Positions 30,162 to 42,215 are shown, counted from the first letter of the stretch. The stretch is DNA of 64,000 nucleotides from an uncultured Prochlorococcus sp. (GCA_902590775.1 CACIYC010000002.1:1-64000); one strand, 5' to 3'. The notes: generated from the letters alone by a model not told the origin. Program-made: numbers and translations.

Positions 30162-32144
30162 TCAGTTGAATTCATAGCTAGATGAAGGTTGCAGAGTCCA
30201 TGAGCCGTTTCCTTTTAGTGTCAGGACAGAGTCATGGAAGTCAATCAGTGTTGGTCTATGACCAACACTGATAATTGCAAGATCCCTCTTTCTTAAAAGA
30301 CTATATAAGTGCTCCTCTGTATTTATATCTAAAGCACTGGTTGCTTCATCTAAAACTGCAAATCTTGGCGAATTTAGCAGTAGTCTCCCAAATGCTAATC
30401 TTTGTTGTTCTCCTAATGAAAGTATTCTTGGCCAATCTTGCTTAATAGTTAAATCTGGATATCGATCGATTAGCGATGAAAGGTTAACCTCTTTAAGCAC
30501 TGATCTTAAATGATCATCACTAAATTTATTTTGGTCGGTCGGATAGCAGAGTTGCTCTCTTAGAGATCCTAAAATCATATAAGGTTTTTGAGGAATAAAT
30601 AAAAGTTCACCTGCTTTTGGCCGACTGACTTTTCCATTGATAGGCTTCCATAATCCACTAATCATTCGTAGTAATGATGTCTTCCCACATCCAGATGGTC
30701 CTACTACAAGTAAACTATCATTTTGGTTTATATTTAGGTTTAGATCTTCAATGATTGTTTTAGTGCTTCCTGGTGGATAAAGATCTGCATTATTAATAAC
30801 AATAGAATTATTAGATATTTCTGAATCTTTGTCTGTTGAGAAGATTTGGTTACTAACTTTCTCTACTTTTGATTGGAAACCCTCAAGCCGGCTAATTCCA
30901 GCAGTAAATTTAGCTAATTCTTCAATTTGATTTACGATAAAAAATAATGATCCTTCAACCATTCCAAATGCAAAACTAGCTTGAATAAATCTTCCATAAT
31001 CAATTTCACCAGCAAAGTACGGGACTGCCATTATTAGATATGGAAAGAAATTACCTGCATAATTAATTGAACGTCTCATAACATCAATAATTACTCTCCA
31101 AATAATTAGAAGATTAAAATTTTTGACTACTTCAAAAAGTCTTCTATTTGTTTCAGCTTTTTCGGGATCTTCTCCTGAATAAAATGCAATTGATTCAGCA
31201 TTATCACGAATATGCACTAAACCATATCTAAAGTCTGCTTCATATCTAAGTTGATCAAAGTCAATTCTTACAAGGTTTTTTCCAGCTATAATTAATACAC
31301 TAGTCGCAAAAGTTGCATAAGCAAATAGAGATAATGTAAGAGTAGTACTTATAGTCCATAAAATAATAATATTAAGAGAGAAAGTTAGAAAGGCATCAAA
31401 TATTCCTAAAGTAAAAGATAAACTTTGTCCAGTAAAGGCTCTAGTATCATCTGTAATTCGTTGATCTGGGTTGTCTACATCTGTTTCTTGTTCATCATTC
31501 GGATTGAGAATATAATAAGCCTTATTCTTCATGTAATCAGATATAAGACTTTTAGATAGCCACTCTCTCCAAATAAGTCCTAATTTATATGTAAAGAATA
31601 TTTGAGAAACTCTTATTGGCAAAGCAACTATAAAGCAGCATGCATAAATGCCTAAAATTTTGTAGAATCCTGACTCTTGTTTATCAACTAAAGCGTTTGT
31701 AAGATCTCTTGCTATGAATCCAATACCTGCATTTATTCCATTCACCGCTAAAAGCATTAATACAATAATTCCTAGAAAGGACCAATGAATCCATCTTTTA
31801 TTTCTTAGTTGATGTCTAAAATTAAAGAAACATACGCTACCTATAATAAATATTCCTGAAAAGAATAAACCCCACCAACTTGACCAGATAGTATCAACAG
31901 TTTCAACTACTCCACCAAAATATTTATCTAATAAAATAGGCTGAATATTTTCAAAAAATCCAATTAAACCAGTTAATATAATAAGTACTATTCCTCCTAC
32001 ACAAAATAGTAGTGAAATTAGGAGCAATATAAAATCCCATCCGCTGTTCTGCTCAAGTGGAAGGAAAAATGGTTGTGCTAATCGTCTTAAACTGCTTAGT
32101 TGATTTTTAAGGGTTTTATGATTAGGAGGATTTTTGTCTATCAT
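30162..32144 (-). CDS. ABC transporter, permease-ATPase fusion (SbmA/BacA, ABCD-type)
   Basis: N-terminal TM domain; VVGPSGCGKTSLLRMISGLWKP, LSLGEQQRLAFGRLLLNSPRFAVLDEATSALD. Confidence 0.9.
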   Translation of the reverse strand: MIDKNPPNHKTLKNQLSSLRRLAQPFFLPLEQNSGWDFILLLISLLFCVGGIVLIILTGLIGFFENIQPILLDKYFGGVVETVDTIWSSWWGLFFSGIFIIGSVCFFNFRHQLRNKRWIHWSFLGIIVLMLLAVNGINAGIGFIARDLTNALVDKQESGFYKILGIYACCFIVALPIRVSQIFFTYKLGLIWREWLSKSLISDYMKNKAYYILNPNDEQETDVDNPDQRITDDTRAFTGQSLSFTLGIFDAFLTFSLNIIILWTISTTLTLSLFAYATFATSVLIIAGKNLVRIDFDQLRYEADFRYGLVHIRDNAESIAFYSGEDPEKAETNRRLFEVVKNFNLLIIWRVIIDVMRRSINYAGNFFPYLIMAVPYFAGEIDYGRFIQASFAFGMVEGSLFFIVNQIEELAKFTAGISRLEGFQSKVEKVSNQIFSTDKDSEISNNSIVINNADLYPPGSTKTIIEDLNLNINQNDSLLVVGPSGCGKTSLLRMISGLWKPINGKVSRPKAGELLFIPQKPYMILGSLREQLCYPTDQNKFSDDHLRSVLKEVNLSSLIDRYPDLTIKQDWPRILSLGEQQRLAFGRLLLNSPRFAVLDEATSALDINTEEHLYSLLRKRDLAIISVGHRPTLIDFHDSVLTLKGNGSWTLQPSSSYEFN

Positions 32145-32335
32145 GGCAATATCATAAATTTATTGTTCTGTAAGAAGTGGTTGGATTTAATTTAATTTTT
32201 AGGAGTTTTAAAAATCAAATAGAGATTCAAACTCTAATAAAATTTTTCGTGAAGAGCTTATTTTTTGAGTTTAACAAGGAACTCTTTAAATAATTATGTA
32301 ATATGGACTTTTTGCTAAATCGTAGATATTTCGAA

Positions 32336-32683
<348 letters not shown>

Positions 32684-32791
32684 TTATTAAAACTTTCTTA
32701 TTATATAGTTATTTTTAATATAAGGTCTTGATATTGATTTTGAGTACACAATTGAATTAATTTTTGTCTTAAAAAACTAAACTTATTTTTC

Positions 32792-33397
32792 TTATGAGAT
32801 AGGTAAAACATCATTTTTGTTAAACCCATGTTCTTTTAACTCTTGTTTTAAGTCTTCCATATTATTGACTCTATCAACGAAAAGTACACCATTCAAGTGA
32901 TCCATTTCATGCTGAATACATCTTGCAAGTAGTCCATCAGTATTTAGTTTTTTGGGCCTTCCCATGTCATCTCTAAACTGTAATTTTATTGATGATGGTC
33001 TAACTACATTGAGATAAACACCTGGAATGCTTAGACAGCCTTCTTCATAAGTTTCTATTGACGCACTATATTCTGTAATTTCTGGGTTGATTAAAATTAT
33101 TGGCGGAGTTGCAGGGTTCTCAATATCTAAATCAATTACCAACAGTTGTTTATGTATTCCTACCTGAGGAGCTGCTAATCCAATTCCTTTTGCCGAATAC
33201 ATGCTGTGAAGCATTTTTTTAACTAAGTTACGAACTTCTATATCGACTTTGCTAATTCGTTTAGCTGACTTACGTAAAACGGAATTTCCAAGAGTATGAA
33301 TCTTTAGCTCTGGCTTTTCTATTGGTTGTTTAGAGATAGCAATAGATGTCCTATTCTTTTCAGCGTTAATTGCAAGTTGTGAAAAACTGCGAGCCAA
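32792..33397 (-). CDS. def: Peptide deformylase (proposed TTG start at 33397; ORF extends to 33502)
   Basis: GIGLAAPQVGIHKQLLV, EEGCLSIPGVY, QHEMDHLNGVLFVDR. Confidence 0.95.
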   Translation of the reverse strand: MARSFSQLAINAEKNRTSIAISKQPIEKPELKIHTLGNSVLRKSAKRISKVDIEVRNLVKKMLHSMYSAKGIGLAAPQVGIHKQLLVIDLDIENPATPPIILINPEITEYSASIETYEEGCLSIPGVYLNVVRPSSIKLQFRDDMGRPKKLNTDGLLARCIQHEMDHLNGVLFVDRVNNMEDLKQELKEHGFNKNDVLPIS

Positions 33398-33458
33398 GGA
33401 GGATGATTTTGAAATGAACTTGATTTTACCTATTTTATGAACAATAGTTGAAAGTTCT

Positions 33459-35429
33459 ATGAAATTCAATGATCTAAATTCACAGATGTCGAATATCTCC
33501 AATAAAAAATTACCTGCAGAAAGTGTTTATAGCTTTTTACCTAAGATTAAAGAACCAAAATTATTAGATGATTGGGTGTTGTGGTTAGAACAAAGACCTA
33601 AAGAAGGTGGTAGAACAACGGCATTGATTTCTCCTTGGTGGGACTCAACTTCTTTTACCCAGGAGCTAACACCTGCTCCTTTTAATCTTAGAAGTAGAAT
33701 TCATGGTTATGGAGGAGCTGCATTAGCAGTGGGAAATTTACATGACCAATTAATTTTGGTTTGGGTAGATGATATGAATGGTTGTTTGTGGACACAATCT
33801 TGGAAGGGTCTTCAAAATTTAAAAGGTAAAAAAGAATCATATTTGAAAGCAATAAATAAACCTATTTGTATTTCTAAAACAGGTAATTTTTGTTTAGGCG
33901 ATGGCTTAATAGATGTAAAAAGAATGCAATGGGTTGGTCTTATGGAGAAAGACGAAGAAGATTTTATAGTTACATTTTCATTGCTTGAGGAATTACAAGA
34001 ACCAAATATTATATATAAAGCAAAAGATTTTCTTGGGTATTTAAAGTTAAGTCCTAATGGCTCTAGATTGGCATGGGTTGAATGGCAAAAGAGTCACATG
34101 CCATGGGAAAAAAGTCAAATTTGGACTGGAATTCTTTCAGAAATAGGTCGATTAAAAGTTTATAATTTTGTTGCAGGAAGTAAATCTAAGAGTAAAAAAG
34201 ATATATCAGTATTTCAACCAATTTGGTTGGGAGAAAATAAACTCTTATTCTCAGATGATACTAATGGCTGGTGGAACTTGTATACAGTAGATTTTTTTGT
34301 GGAGAGAATTGATATAAACAAAAGAGAATATGTATGGGAAATTAATGCTGAATTAGCTTATCCACAATGGGTAGCTGGCATGTCTTGTATCTCGGGATCA
34401 GATGAACAAGTTGTAGCTTTAAGTTGTGATAAATCTATTTGGAATCTTAATTTAATTATTCCTAACTATGAGATAAAAAAAATAGATATTCCTTTTGATG
34501 ATCTTGCTTATCTAGATGCTCAGAAAGGAAAAGCAATTGTTATTGCTAGTAACTCTTATGATGTGCCATCATTATTAGAAGTAGATTTAATTTCAGGTAA
34601 ATATAATCAAAAATCAAAAGAACAGGATTTATCTTTAATTAAAGAAGAAATAAGTGTTGGAGAAAGCTTTTGGTTTAAGGGATTTGATGATTGTATGACA
34701 CAAGCTTGGTATTATCCCCCTTGCCCTATTAGATCGGAAAAAATTCCTCTTTTAGTAAAAATTCATAGTGGTCCAACAAGTATGTCTTCTAGAGGATTGA
34801 ATTTAGCGATTCAATTTTGGACTTCTCGTGGTTGGGGAGTCTTAGAGGTTAATTATGGAGGATCAACAGGATTTGGTAAAAGTTACAGAAACCGACTACA
34901 GAAAGGATGGGGAGAGGTAGATGTATTTGATTGTTGTGCTGCTGCAAATTCTCTTATTGACTTAGGAAAGGTACATAAGGATTATGTTGCTATTGAGGGA
35001 TCTAGTGCAGGAGGTTTTACTGCTTTATCTTGTTTAGCAAAATCAAAAACTTTTCGAGTTGCTTCGTGCAAGTATCCAGTAACAGATTTATGTTCTATGG
35101 CAAATAATACGCATCGTTTTGAGGCTCATTATTTAGATTACCTAGTAGGACCATTTGTTGATAATTATAATCAATATTTTGAAAGATCGCCGATTAATAA
35201 TATTGCTAAAATTAATTCTCCTATAATTTTCTTTCATGGTTTAAAAGATAATGTAGTAGATATTGATCAGGTGCAGAGAATTCATGCTTCTTTAAAAAAT
35301 AATGGAATCCCTGTGGAATTTCATGTCTTTGAGAATGAAGGCCATGGTTTCCGTAATCGAGATATAAATATCAAAGTATTAGAGTTAACAGAACAATTTT
35401 TTAATAATCATTTAGGAATTTTCCTTTAG
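33459..35429 (+). CDS. S9-family prolyl oligopeptidase / acylaminoacyl peptidase
   Basis: GWGVLEVNYGGSTGFGKSYRNRL, IEGSSAGGFTALSCL (GxSxGG), FENEGHGFRN. Confidence 0.92.
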   Translation: MKFNDLNSQMSNISNKKLPAESVYSFLPKIKEPKLLDDWVLWLEQRPKEGGRTTALISPWWDSTSFTQELTPAPFNLRSRIHGYGGAALAVGNLHDQLILVWVDDMNGCLWTQSWKGLQNLKGKKESYLKAINKPICISKTGNFCLGDGLIDVKRMQWVGLMEKDEEDFIVTFSLLEELQEPNIIYKAKDFLGYLKLSPNGSRLAWVEWQKSHMPWEKSQIWTGILSEIGRLKVYNFVAGSKSKSKKDISVFQPIWLGENKLLFSDDTNGWWNLYTVDFFVERIDINKREYVWEINAELAYPQWVAGMSCISGSDEQVVALSCDKSIWNLNLIIPNYEIKKIDIPFDDLAYLDAQKGKAIVIASNSYDVPSLLEVDLISGKYNQKSKEQDLSLIKEEISVGESFWFKGFDDCMTQAWYYPPCPIRSEKIPLLVKIHSGPTSMSSRGLNLAIQFWTSRGWGVLEVNYGGSTGFGKSYRNRLQKGWGEVDVFDCCAAANSLIDLGKVHKDYVAIEGSSAGGFTALSCLAKSKTFRVASCKYPVTDLCSMANNTHRFEAHYLDYLVGPFVDNYNQYFERSPINNIAKINSPIIFFHGLKDNVVDIDQVQRIHASLKNNGIPVEFHVFENEGHGFRNRDINIKVLELTEQFFNNHLGIFL

Positions 35430-36656
35430 AAAATTGATAGCGGAAAGAAGTTCTTTAATAAAGATATCTATTTCATTTTTAGTTGTAGTAAAGCTAAGAC
35501 TTGCTCTAGCTGAGGAATTTATTTTATAAAATTTATGCAGTGGCTGACAACAGTGATGTCCGCTTCGAATACAAATATTTTGTGAATCAAGTAATTCAGC
35601 TAAATCATTTGAGTGAATATTGTCAATGAAGAAAGTAGCTAAGGCTCCTCTATTGACTTGTTTTTCTGGTGTTGGCCCTAAAATATTAATTCCTTCAATG
35701 GTTTCAAGTTTATTAAATAGATATTTAGTTAGGGTTTTTTCATAAGATTGGATTTTATCTAAACCAATGCCTTGAAGATATGAAATTGCAGCACCCATTC
35801 CAATTGCTTCTCCAATTGCAGGAGTACCTGCTTCAAATTTAAATGGTAAATCAGCCCAATTGCTTTGGTAAAAGGAAACATCTTGGATCATTTCTCCACC
35901 TGCAAGAAAAGGTGGCATTTCTTCTAAAATATTTTCTCTAGACCATAAGAATCCGCATCCTGTAGGTCCGCATATTTTGTGCGAAGAACCTGCTAAAAAA
36001 TCAATGTTTAATGTATTTACATTGATTGATTGATGGGCAAGACTTTGGCATGCATCTAGTAAGACCAGGGCGCCAGCATTATGGGCTATTTCTGTTATTT
36101 CTTTAATTGGATTACAAGTACCTAATGTATTACTTATATGAAGAAGACTTATAAGTCGAGTTTTCTCATTTACTTTATTAATTAAATCCTCCATATCTAA
36201 TTCCCCATCTTTTGTAATACCTACATAAACGAGTTTGCAACCTTTCCGATTTGCAAGTAACTGCCAAGGCACTAAATTACTATGATGTTCCATCAATGTT
36301 ACTAATATCTCGTCATTTTCTTTAAGTTGCGAATTACCCCATGAATAGGCTACTAGATTGATTGCTTCAGTTGCATTGCGGGTAAAAATAATTTCTCTAT
36401 TAGACTTTGCATTGATAAATTTTGAAGTTATTTGCCTAGCTTCTTCAAACTCTTCCGTTGCTTTTGCACTTAACTGATGAGCACCTCTATGGACATTTGC
36501 ATTTTCAAATTGATAATATTTTATTAACTTATCTATGACATATTTTGGCTTCTGGCTAGTTGCTGCATGATCAAGATATATTAGATTATTTTCATATTCC
36601 TTAAATAGTGGAAAATCTTTTCTTGTTTCTATTCCTAGGTTTTCTATGTTATACAT
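35412..36656 (-). CDS. sufS: Cysteine desulfurase SufS
   Basis: YLDHAATSQKP, NVHRGAHQLSAKAT, AGSSHKICGPTGCGFLW (PLP Lys), SGHHCCQPLHK. Confidence 0.96.
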   Translation of the reverse strand: MYNIENLGIETRKDFPLFKEYENNLIYLDHAATSQKPKYVIDKLIKYYQFENANVHRGAHQLSAKATEEFEEARQITSKFINAKSNREIIFTRNATEAINLVAYSWGNSQLKENDEILVTLMEHHSNLVPWQLLANRKGCKLVYVGITKDGELDMEDLINKVNEKTRLISLLHISNTLGTCNPIKEITEIAHNAGALVLLDACQSLAHQSINVNTLNIDFLAGSSHKICGPTGCGFLWSRENILEEMPPFLAGGEMIQDVSFYQSNWADLPFKFEAGTPAIGEAIGMGAAISYLQGIGLDKIQSYEKTLTKYLFNKLETIEGINILGPTPEKQVNRGALATFFIDNIHSNDLAELLDSQNICIRSGHHCCQPLHKFYKINSSARASLSFTTTKNEIDIFIKELLSAINFLKENS

Positions 36657-36657
36657 A

Positions 36658-37848
36658 TTACTTATTTTTTTTTAGATATTTTGAAAGGTGAGACCATTTA
36701 GTTGAATTGATTGGGAAATTATCTATAATTTCTTTACAAAAACCTTTGATTAGTAATAAGTTTGCTTCATTCCTATTAATTCCTCGACTATTTAAATAAA
36801 ATATTTGCTCCTCTTCTAGTTGACTAATTGTTGCACCATGATTACATTTAACATCATCTGCAACGATCTTTAATTGAGGGCTAGTGTGAACTCTACCCTT
36901 TTCTGAAAGTAGTAAATTCTTACTTAGTTGTGATGCATTTGTTTTTTGAGCAATTTTTGGGACATCAATCAATCCATTGAAAATAGATTGTGAGTTGTCC
37001 TCTATGATTGATTTATTGACTTGTTTTACAGAACCATTTGGCCCATTAAACTTTATATAAGAATGAGTAGCTAATTGCTGATCTTTTTGGGATATAGTAA
37101 GACTTTTTATTGTTGACTTAGCATTTCCTTTGACTTGAAAAATATTTTGATCTATATGACTTAAATACCAACCTTGTTGAAATGAACTTAAAGAATAACT
37201 ACTATTTTCTTCCTGTTTAATAGAAACTGTTCCTAGTAAACTTGACAATTCTGATCCTATAGCAATGAAGCTATGATTTACTTTTGAATTCTCGTCAAGA
37301 TAGATTTCAATAAGATTACTATGAGAGGATGATGATGAACCTTGTATAATTTGTAGAATATCTAGTTTTGCATTCTTTTCAACTAATATTAGTATTTTAC
37401 TAGGAGTTAAATGCTGTTTTAGATTCTTTATGACTATTTCAAGATTGATCATTTTGTCACTTTTAATTTTTAGTGCAATTATCTTGTGATTTGTTGCATG
37501 GTTAAGATTAGTGAGAAAATTTTCATATGAGGTATTCAAAATTGTTTGATTAGAAAGATATGCTATAAGCTCATCATTATTAATTTTCTCTATTCCATTT
37601 GGAAGCTTGTAATTTTCATTTAAAACTTCTGAATTAATTTTTAAAATTAAAGATTCTTTGCTTGTATTGATAGGTAGCTTTAATATATTTTCAAGTCTAT
37701 TTAAGTTTGTATACCGCCATTTTTCAGCCGATTTTTTTGGAAATCCAATTTTCTCAAGTGATTGCTTAGCTTCTCTTTGAGAATCTTCTAAAATTTTGCC
37801 ACCTTTTTCTAGAGAGGATATCCATCTTAAATATGATTCTTGGTTCAT
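36658..37848 (-). CDS. sufD: Fe-S cluster assembly protein SufD
   Basis: [43 protein letters not shown]. Confidence 0.95.
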   Translation of the reverse strand: MNQESYLRWISSLEKGGKILEDSQREAKQSLEKIGFPKKSAEKWRYTNLNRLENILKLPINTSKESLILKINSEVLNENYKLPNGIEKINNDELIAYLSNQTILNTSYENFLTNLNHATNHKIIALKIKSDKMINLEIVIKNLKQHLTPSKILILVEKNAKLDILQIIQGSSSSSHSNLIEIYLDENSKVNHSFIAIGSELSSLLGTVSIKQEENSSYSLSSFQQGWYLSHIDQNIFQVKGNAKSTIKSLTISQKDQQLATHSYIKFNGPNGSVKQVNKSIIEDNSQSIFNGLIDVPKIAQKTNASQLSKNLLLSEKGRVHTSPQLKIVADDVKCNHGATISQLEEEQIFYLNSRGINRNEANLLLIKGFCKEIIDNFPINSTKWSHLSKYLKKNK

Positions 37849-38618
37849 TTGCCAGTATTATTTAAAGCCAGTCCTTCATAGCCATTTTTTTCTAACTCTA
37901 TTGCAAGGTCTTTTTTTCCAGTTCGTACGATTTGTCCATTGTGCATCACATGAACAAAATCTGGCTCTATTTCATTTAATAGACGCTGATAATGTGTAAT
38001 TAGAACTATAGACTTTTTAGGAGTGTGAAGTTTATTGATACCAGATGCAATTATTCTGAGAGCATCAATATCTAAGCCTGAATCGGTTTCATCTAAAAAT
38101 GCAATATCAGGTTTTAGAAGAGCCATTTGCAAGATTTCATTACGTTTTTTTTCTCCTCCAGAGAAGCCTTGGTTGACTCCTCTTTCTAAGAAAGCTTTAT
38201 CCATTTTTACAATTTCTAATTGCTCCTCTATAAATGCTTCAAATTCAAATGTGTCTAGTTCACTTTCTTTTAGTTGTTTTCTTCTTGCATTCACAGAAAC
38301 TCTTAGAAAGTCAATATTTTTAACTCCAGGAATTTCTATGGGATATTGGAATCCAAGGAAAATTCCTATATTAGATCTTATCTCTGGTTCTAAATCTTTT
38401 ATATTTTTATGTTTAAAAAATATTTCTCCAGAAGTAATTGAATAGGATGGATCTCCAGCTATTATTTTAGATAAAGTACTCTTTCCACTACCATTTTTTC
38501 CCATAATTGCATGAATCTCACCTTCATTAATTTTTAAATTGATACCATTTAGAATGTTCTTTTCATCAATTCCTGCATAAAGATTGCGTATTTCTAGTAT
38601 TAATTTATTGGAATCCAT
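37845..38618 (-). CDS. sufC: Fe-S cluster assembly ATPase SufC
   Basis: [53 protein letters not shown]. Confidence 0.97.
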   Translation of the reverse strand: MDSNKLILEIRNLYAGIDEKNILNGINLKINEGEIHAIMGKNGSGKSTLSKIIAGDPSYSITSGEIFFKHKNIKDLEPEIRSNIGIFLGFQYPIEIPGVKNIDFLRVSVNARRKQLKESELDTFEFEAFIEEQLEIVKMDKAFLERGVNQGFSGGEKKRNEILQMALLKPDIAFLDETDSGLDIDALRIIASGINKLHTPKKSIVLITHYQRLLNEIEPDFVHVMHNGQIVRTGKKDLAIELEKNGYEGLALNNTGK

Positions 38619-38657
38619 AAAAATAGTTAATTATCATTAGGTAAATTTTTTGAGATT

Positions 38658-40100
38658 TCACCCTACAGAGCCTTCTAATTTTAGTCCTAAAAGACCATCT
38701 GCTTCTGAAGCAAACTCCATCGGTAACTCATTGAAAACATCTCTGCAAAAGCCACTTACAATCATAGAAATTGCTTCTTCATTATCTATTCCTCTACTTT
38801 GCAAGTAAAATAACTGTTCTTCTGAGATTTTAGATGTACTTGCTTCGTGCTCAACTACTGAATACATCTGTTGTGAATTAATATAAGGGTATGTATTCGC
38901 TTCTGCTTGATCTCCAATTAATAACGAATCACATTGACTATAATTCTTGGATCCTTTTGCTTTGGGTGAAATTTGTACGAGACCTCTATAGCTGTTTTTA
39001 GACTTTCCTGCACTAATACCTTTGCTGATAATAGTTGATTTACTATTTTGACCAATATGAATCATTTTGGTCCCAGTATCTGCTATTTGTTTGTTATTAG
39101 TTAATGCTACAGAGTAGAATTCTCCAATTGAACTTTCACCTTCTAAAATACAACTGGGATATTTCCAAGTAATAGAAGAACCAGTCTCTACTTGAGACCA
39201 GCTAATTTTGCTTCTTGCACCCTTGCATTTCCCTCTTTTAGTGACGAAATTATATATCCCACCTTTGCCATTCTTGTCACCAGCATACCAGTTTTGAACA
39301 GTTGAATATTTTATGTAAGCATCATCAAGAGCAACAAGTTCAACAACTGCCGCATGAAGGGTATTTGTGTCAAACATAGGGGCCGTACAACCTTCTAAAT
39401 AACTTACTGAAGAACCTTCTTCTGCAATTATTAATGTTCTTTCAAATTGTCCTGTATCGCCAGAATTAATTCTAAAATATGAGGAAAGTTCCATAGGACA
39501 CTTTATACCTCTTGGGACATAAACAAATGATCCATCACTAAATACAGCTGAATTTAAAGCAGCAAAAAAGTTATCATTTATCGGCACAACTTGGCCCAAG
39601 TATTGCTTGATAAGATTAGGGTGCTTTTGGATTGCTTCGCTAATTGAACAAAAAATTACTCCTTCTTTAGCTAATTGTTCTTTAAAAGTTGTTGCTATAG
39701 ATACACTATCAAATACTGCATCTACAGCAACATTAGATAATCTTTTTTGCTCACTTAGAGGAATTCCTAGCTTATCAAAGGTTTCTAGAATTTCTGAATC
39801 TACTTCTTCAAGACTTGCTTTTTTTTCTATATCTTTTGGTGCAGAATAATAAATTAAATCTTGATAATCAATAGGAGGATAATTTAAATTTGCCCAATTA
39901 GGTTCTTTCATCTTTTCCCATTTTCTTAATGCTTTTAATCTAAAACTTAATAAGAATTCAGGTTCATTTTTTTTCTTAGATATTAACCTAACAATTTTTT
40001 CATTAATACCTTTTGGAATTTTTTCAGATTCAATTTCTGTGAGAAAACCATACGGATATGATTTCTCAAGTACTTTTGAAATGGTTTCGTTAGAAGGCAT
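38658..40100 (-). CDS. sufB: Fe-S cluster assembly protein SufB
   Basis: [54 protein letters not shown]. Confidence 0.97.
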   Translation of the reverse strand: MPSNETISKVLEKSYPYGFLTEIESEKIPKGINEKIVRLISKKKNEPEFLLSFRLKALRKWEKMKEPNWANLNYPPIDYQDLIYYSAPKDIEKKASLEEVDSEILETFDKLGIPLSEQKRLSNVAVDAVFDSVSIATTFKEQLAKEGVIFCSISEAIQKHPNLIKQYLGQVVPINDNFFAALNSAVFSDGSFVYVPRGIKCPMELSSYFRINSGDTGQFERTLIIAEEGSSVSYLEGCTAPMFDTNTLHAAVVELVALDDAYIKYSTVQNWYAGDKNGKGGIYNFVTKRGKCKGARSKISWSQVETGSSITWKYPSCILEGESSIGEFYSVALTNNKQIADTGTKMIHIGQNSKSTIISKGISAGKSKNSYRGLVQISPKAKGSKNYSQCDSLLIGDQAEANTYPYINSQQMYSVVEHEASTSKISEEQLFYLQSRGIDNEEAISMIVSGFCRDVFNELPMEFASEADGLLGLKLEGSVG

Positions 40101-40181
40101 AGCTTGTGAAAGCGCTACTCAAGTGAATGAAAAAGTACTTTATTAACCTAGACTCATAGTATACATAAGTTGCATTTGTGA

Positions 40182-40562
40182 ATGTATTCGGGGTCAGAGA
40201 GGCAAGACACCACAATTCTTTTGAACTTTGCTGATATTGAGCGAATTGAAGAAACTGGTTTTTCTAGTTTAGATAAGCACTACATTCGTCTGCTTGCTCA
40301 TTGTCTTGCATGCTTTAAGACTATGACTGACGGATCAACTAAAGGTCAGTTACCAACTTCCGATGTGTGCTTGAAATGGCTTCTTGAACAAGATGGATGC
40401 CAAGCTGACGAATCATTTGCTTCTTCTTTACTTGAGCAGTTTTTGTCTGCCGCAAATCAATTGGAGCGTTTAGCAGATCATTTTGAAATATCGCCTTTAG
40501 AATTGACCTTGGATCATTTAATTAATTTTCAAAGATTCCATGAAAATTCAAAAAAAGATTGA
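40182..40562 (+). CDS. Conserved hypothetical protein divergent from the suf operon
   Basis: 126-aa ORF, Cys-containing helical protein (LLAHCLACFKTMTDG...). Confidence 0.6.
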   Translation: MYSGSERQDTTILLNFADIERIEETGFSSLDKHYIRLLAHCLACFKTMTDGSTKGQLPTSDVCLKWLLEQDGCQADESFASSLLEQFLSAANQLERLADHFEISPLELTLDHLINFQRFHENSKKD

Positions 40563-40865
40563 TGCTTCTTAGATTTAGATTGCCGACTTTCAATTTTTTG
40601 TGATCCCAAAGAAAAGCTGATTAATTTTTTCTGAAAAAATCCACGATTTCGGATGAAGAAGTCGGATTGAGAACATGATAGAAACTTTTCTTTTTTTTTT
40701 TACGATTTTCTTTAATCGCCAGTATTTGCAATTGGTTTGTATCTAGATTGAATTTTTGATTTAGTTGTTGGTAGTCAGTAGATCCTGACCACAGCAACTA
40801 AAAACTTCCAATCTGAGGAAAATCAGAACATACTGATCCCGAACAAAAACGGAGGTTCTCAAAAC

Positions 40866-41966
40866 GTGGCCCAGGATAAAGAATTGTTGTCACGTTTAAC
40901 ACTTCGTCAGTTGCGTATAAAAGCAAGTGAGTTGAGGATTCCTCTTTATAGTAGAAAGTCAAAAGCGGCTTTGATTAAAGAGATTGATTTGTATGAAGCA
41001 AGAAAAAAAGCAGATAACAATTTACTTGCAGGGTTGAATAGTTTAAAAGAAAAGATATCTGATTCTTTTGCTTCTTCAATAGTAGAAACTAGAGTTGTCT
41101 TTCTTCCTAGGGATCCAGAATGGTCATATGTTTTTTGGGAAATTTCTGAATCTGATCGTAAGCGTGCACAATCTCACGGAGCGAGTCGACTTTGTTTGCG
41201 TTTATCAGATGTCACTGGTACACAAAATGGTGAAAAATTAGCTGGAATTTTGCGAGAAGTCACAGTTGATAGTCATAGTACAGAATGGTATTTACCTATT
41301 CCAGTTGGAGATCGTGATTATAAGGTTGAGCTTGGCTATCATTTTTCTTCTCAATGGATTTCATTAGCATTTTCTTCAATAGCTAGAGTTCCTTCTTTGC
41401 ATCCAAGTGATCAGGTATTAGATCAATTTGTACCTTTTAGTTTGGAGGGAACTCCTAGTACTGATTCTGTTACACAACAAATTGATTCAGTTTCTGATTC
41501 ACGAGATAATGATTTACATGAAAGGTTGTATCAGACAGCCACAACGAATTTCCGTAAAACTCGAATAGGTTCTGAAGAATTTCAAGAAACAATTGGAAAG
41601 AATCAATCTATGCAGGGACTTACAGATTCAGGCTCAGGTCTTTGGGCAAGTGGTAGAAATGAATCTGGTGTTGGTGGTATCGCGACAAGTGATCGTTCTT
41701 TTTGGTTGATTGCAGATGCTGAATTAATTGTTTATGGCTCTACCGATCCCTCTGCAAAATTACAGATTGGCGGGGAACATATTCCATTAGCTTCTGATGG
41801 TACTTTTAGATTACAAGTTCCGTTTCGCGATGGTGTACAAAATTATTTGATAGAGGCAATAGATTCTTCAGGTTCCAAGAAACGCAATATTAGTATGAAA
41901 TTTGAAAGAGTTACTCCTCAAGACAATACTAATCCAATTGATCAAGCTAAATCAGAATGGTTCTAG
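40866..41966 (+). CDS. DUF4912-domain protein with N-terminal SAP/Rho-N-like helix
   Basis: LSRLTLRQLRIKASELRIPLYSRKSKAALIKEI; LPRDPEWSYVFWEISESDRKRA; FWLIADAELIVYGSTDPSAKLQIGGEHIPLASDGTFRLQVPFRDG. Confidence 0.8.
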   Translation: MAQDKELLSRLTLRQLRIKASELRIPLYSRKSKAALIKEIDLYEARKKADNNLLAGLNSLKEKISDSFASSIVETRVVFLPRDPEWSYVFWEISESDRKRAQSHGASRLCLRLSDVTGTQNGEKLAGILREVTVDSHSTEWYLPIPVGDRDYKVELGYHFSSQWISLAFSSIARVPSLHPSDQVLDQFVPFSLEGTPSTDSVTQQIDSVSDSRDNDLHERLYQTATTNFRKTRIGSEEFQETIGKNQSMQGLTDSGSGLWASGRNESGVGGIATSDRSFWLIADAELIVYGSTDPSAKLQIGGEHIPLASDGTFRLQVPFRDGVQNYLIEAIDSSGSKKRNISMKFERVTPQDNTNPIDQAKSEWF

Positions 41967-41981
41967 ATGAATTCATAACAT

Positions 41982-42158
41982 ATGAAAATTTCTCGTTTTT
42001 TTGTGGCAGTAACTCCTCTTGCAGGTGCAATAATTTTTCCTTTAGTTGTTCCTATTTCTATTAGTCAGTTAGGAATAAGTTCTGGTGTCATTATTGCTCT
42101 TCTTGTAAGTACTCTATGGTTTGTTTCAATGTTAAGAACTTCAGAGATGCCTCACTGA
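41982..42158 (+). CDS. Small membrane protein, 58 aa
   Basis: ATG ORF MKISRFFVAVTPLAGAIIFPLVVPISISQLGISSGVIIALLVSTLWFVSMLRTSEMPH; two hydrophobic stretches; not in the track. Confidence 0.6.
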   Translation: MKISRFFVAVTPLAGAIIFPLVVPISISQLGISSGVIIALLVSTLWFVSMLRTSEMPH

Positions 42159-42215
42159 AATCAGAAGTAGTGCATTTTCTTAAATGCTTTTTCTTTTTCC
42201 AGATATTCCAAATTT

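Noticed and set aside
40691-40701. Long T homopolymer in the gap before the DUF4912 gene
   Set aside because: No preceding GC-rich stem that I could find, so not called as a terminator; likely AT-rich spacer.
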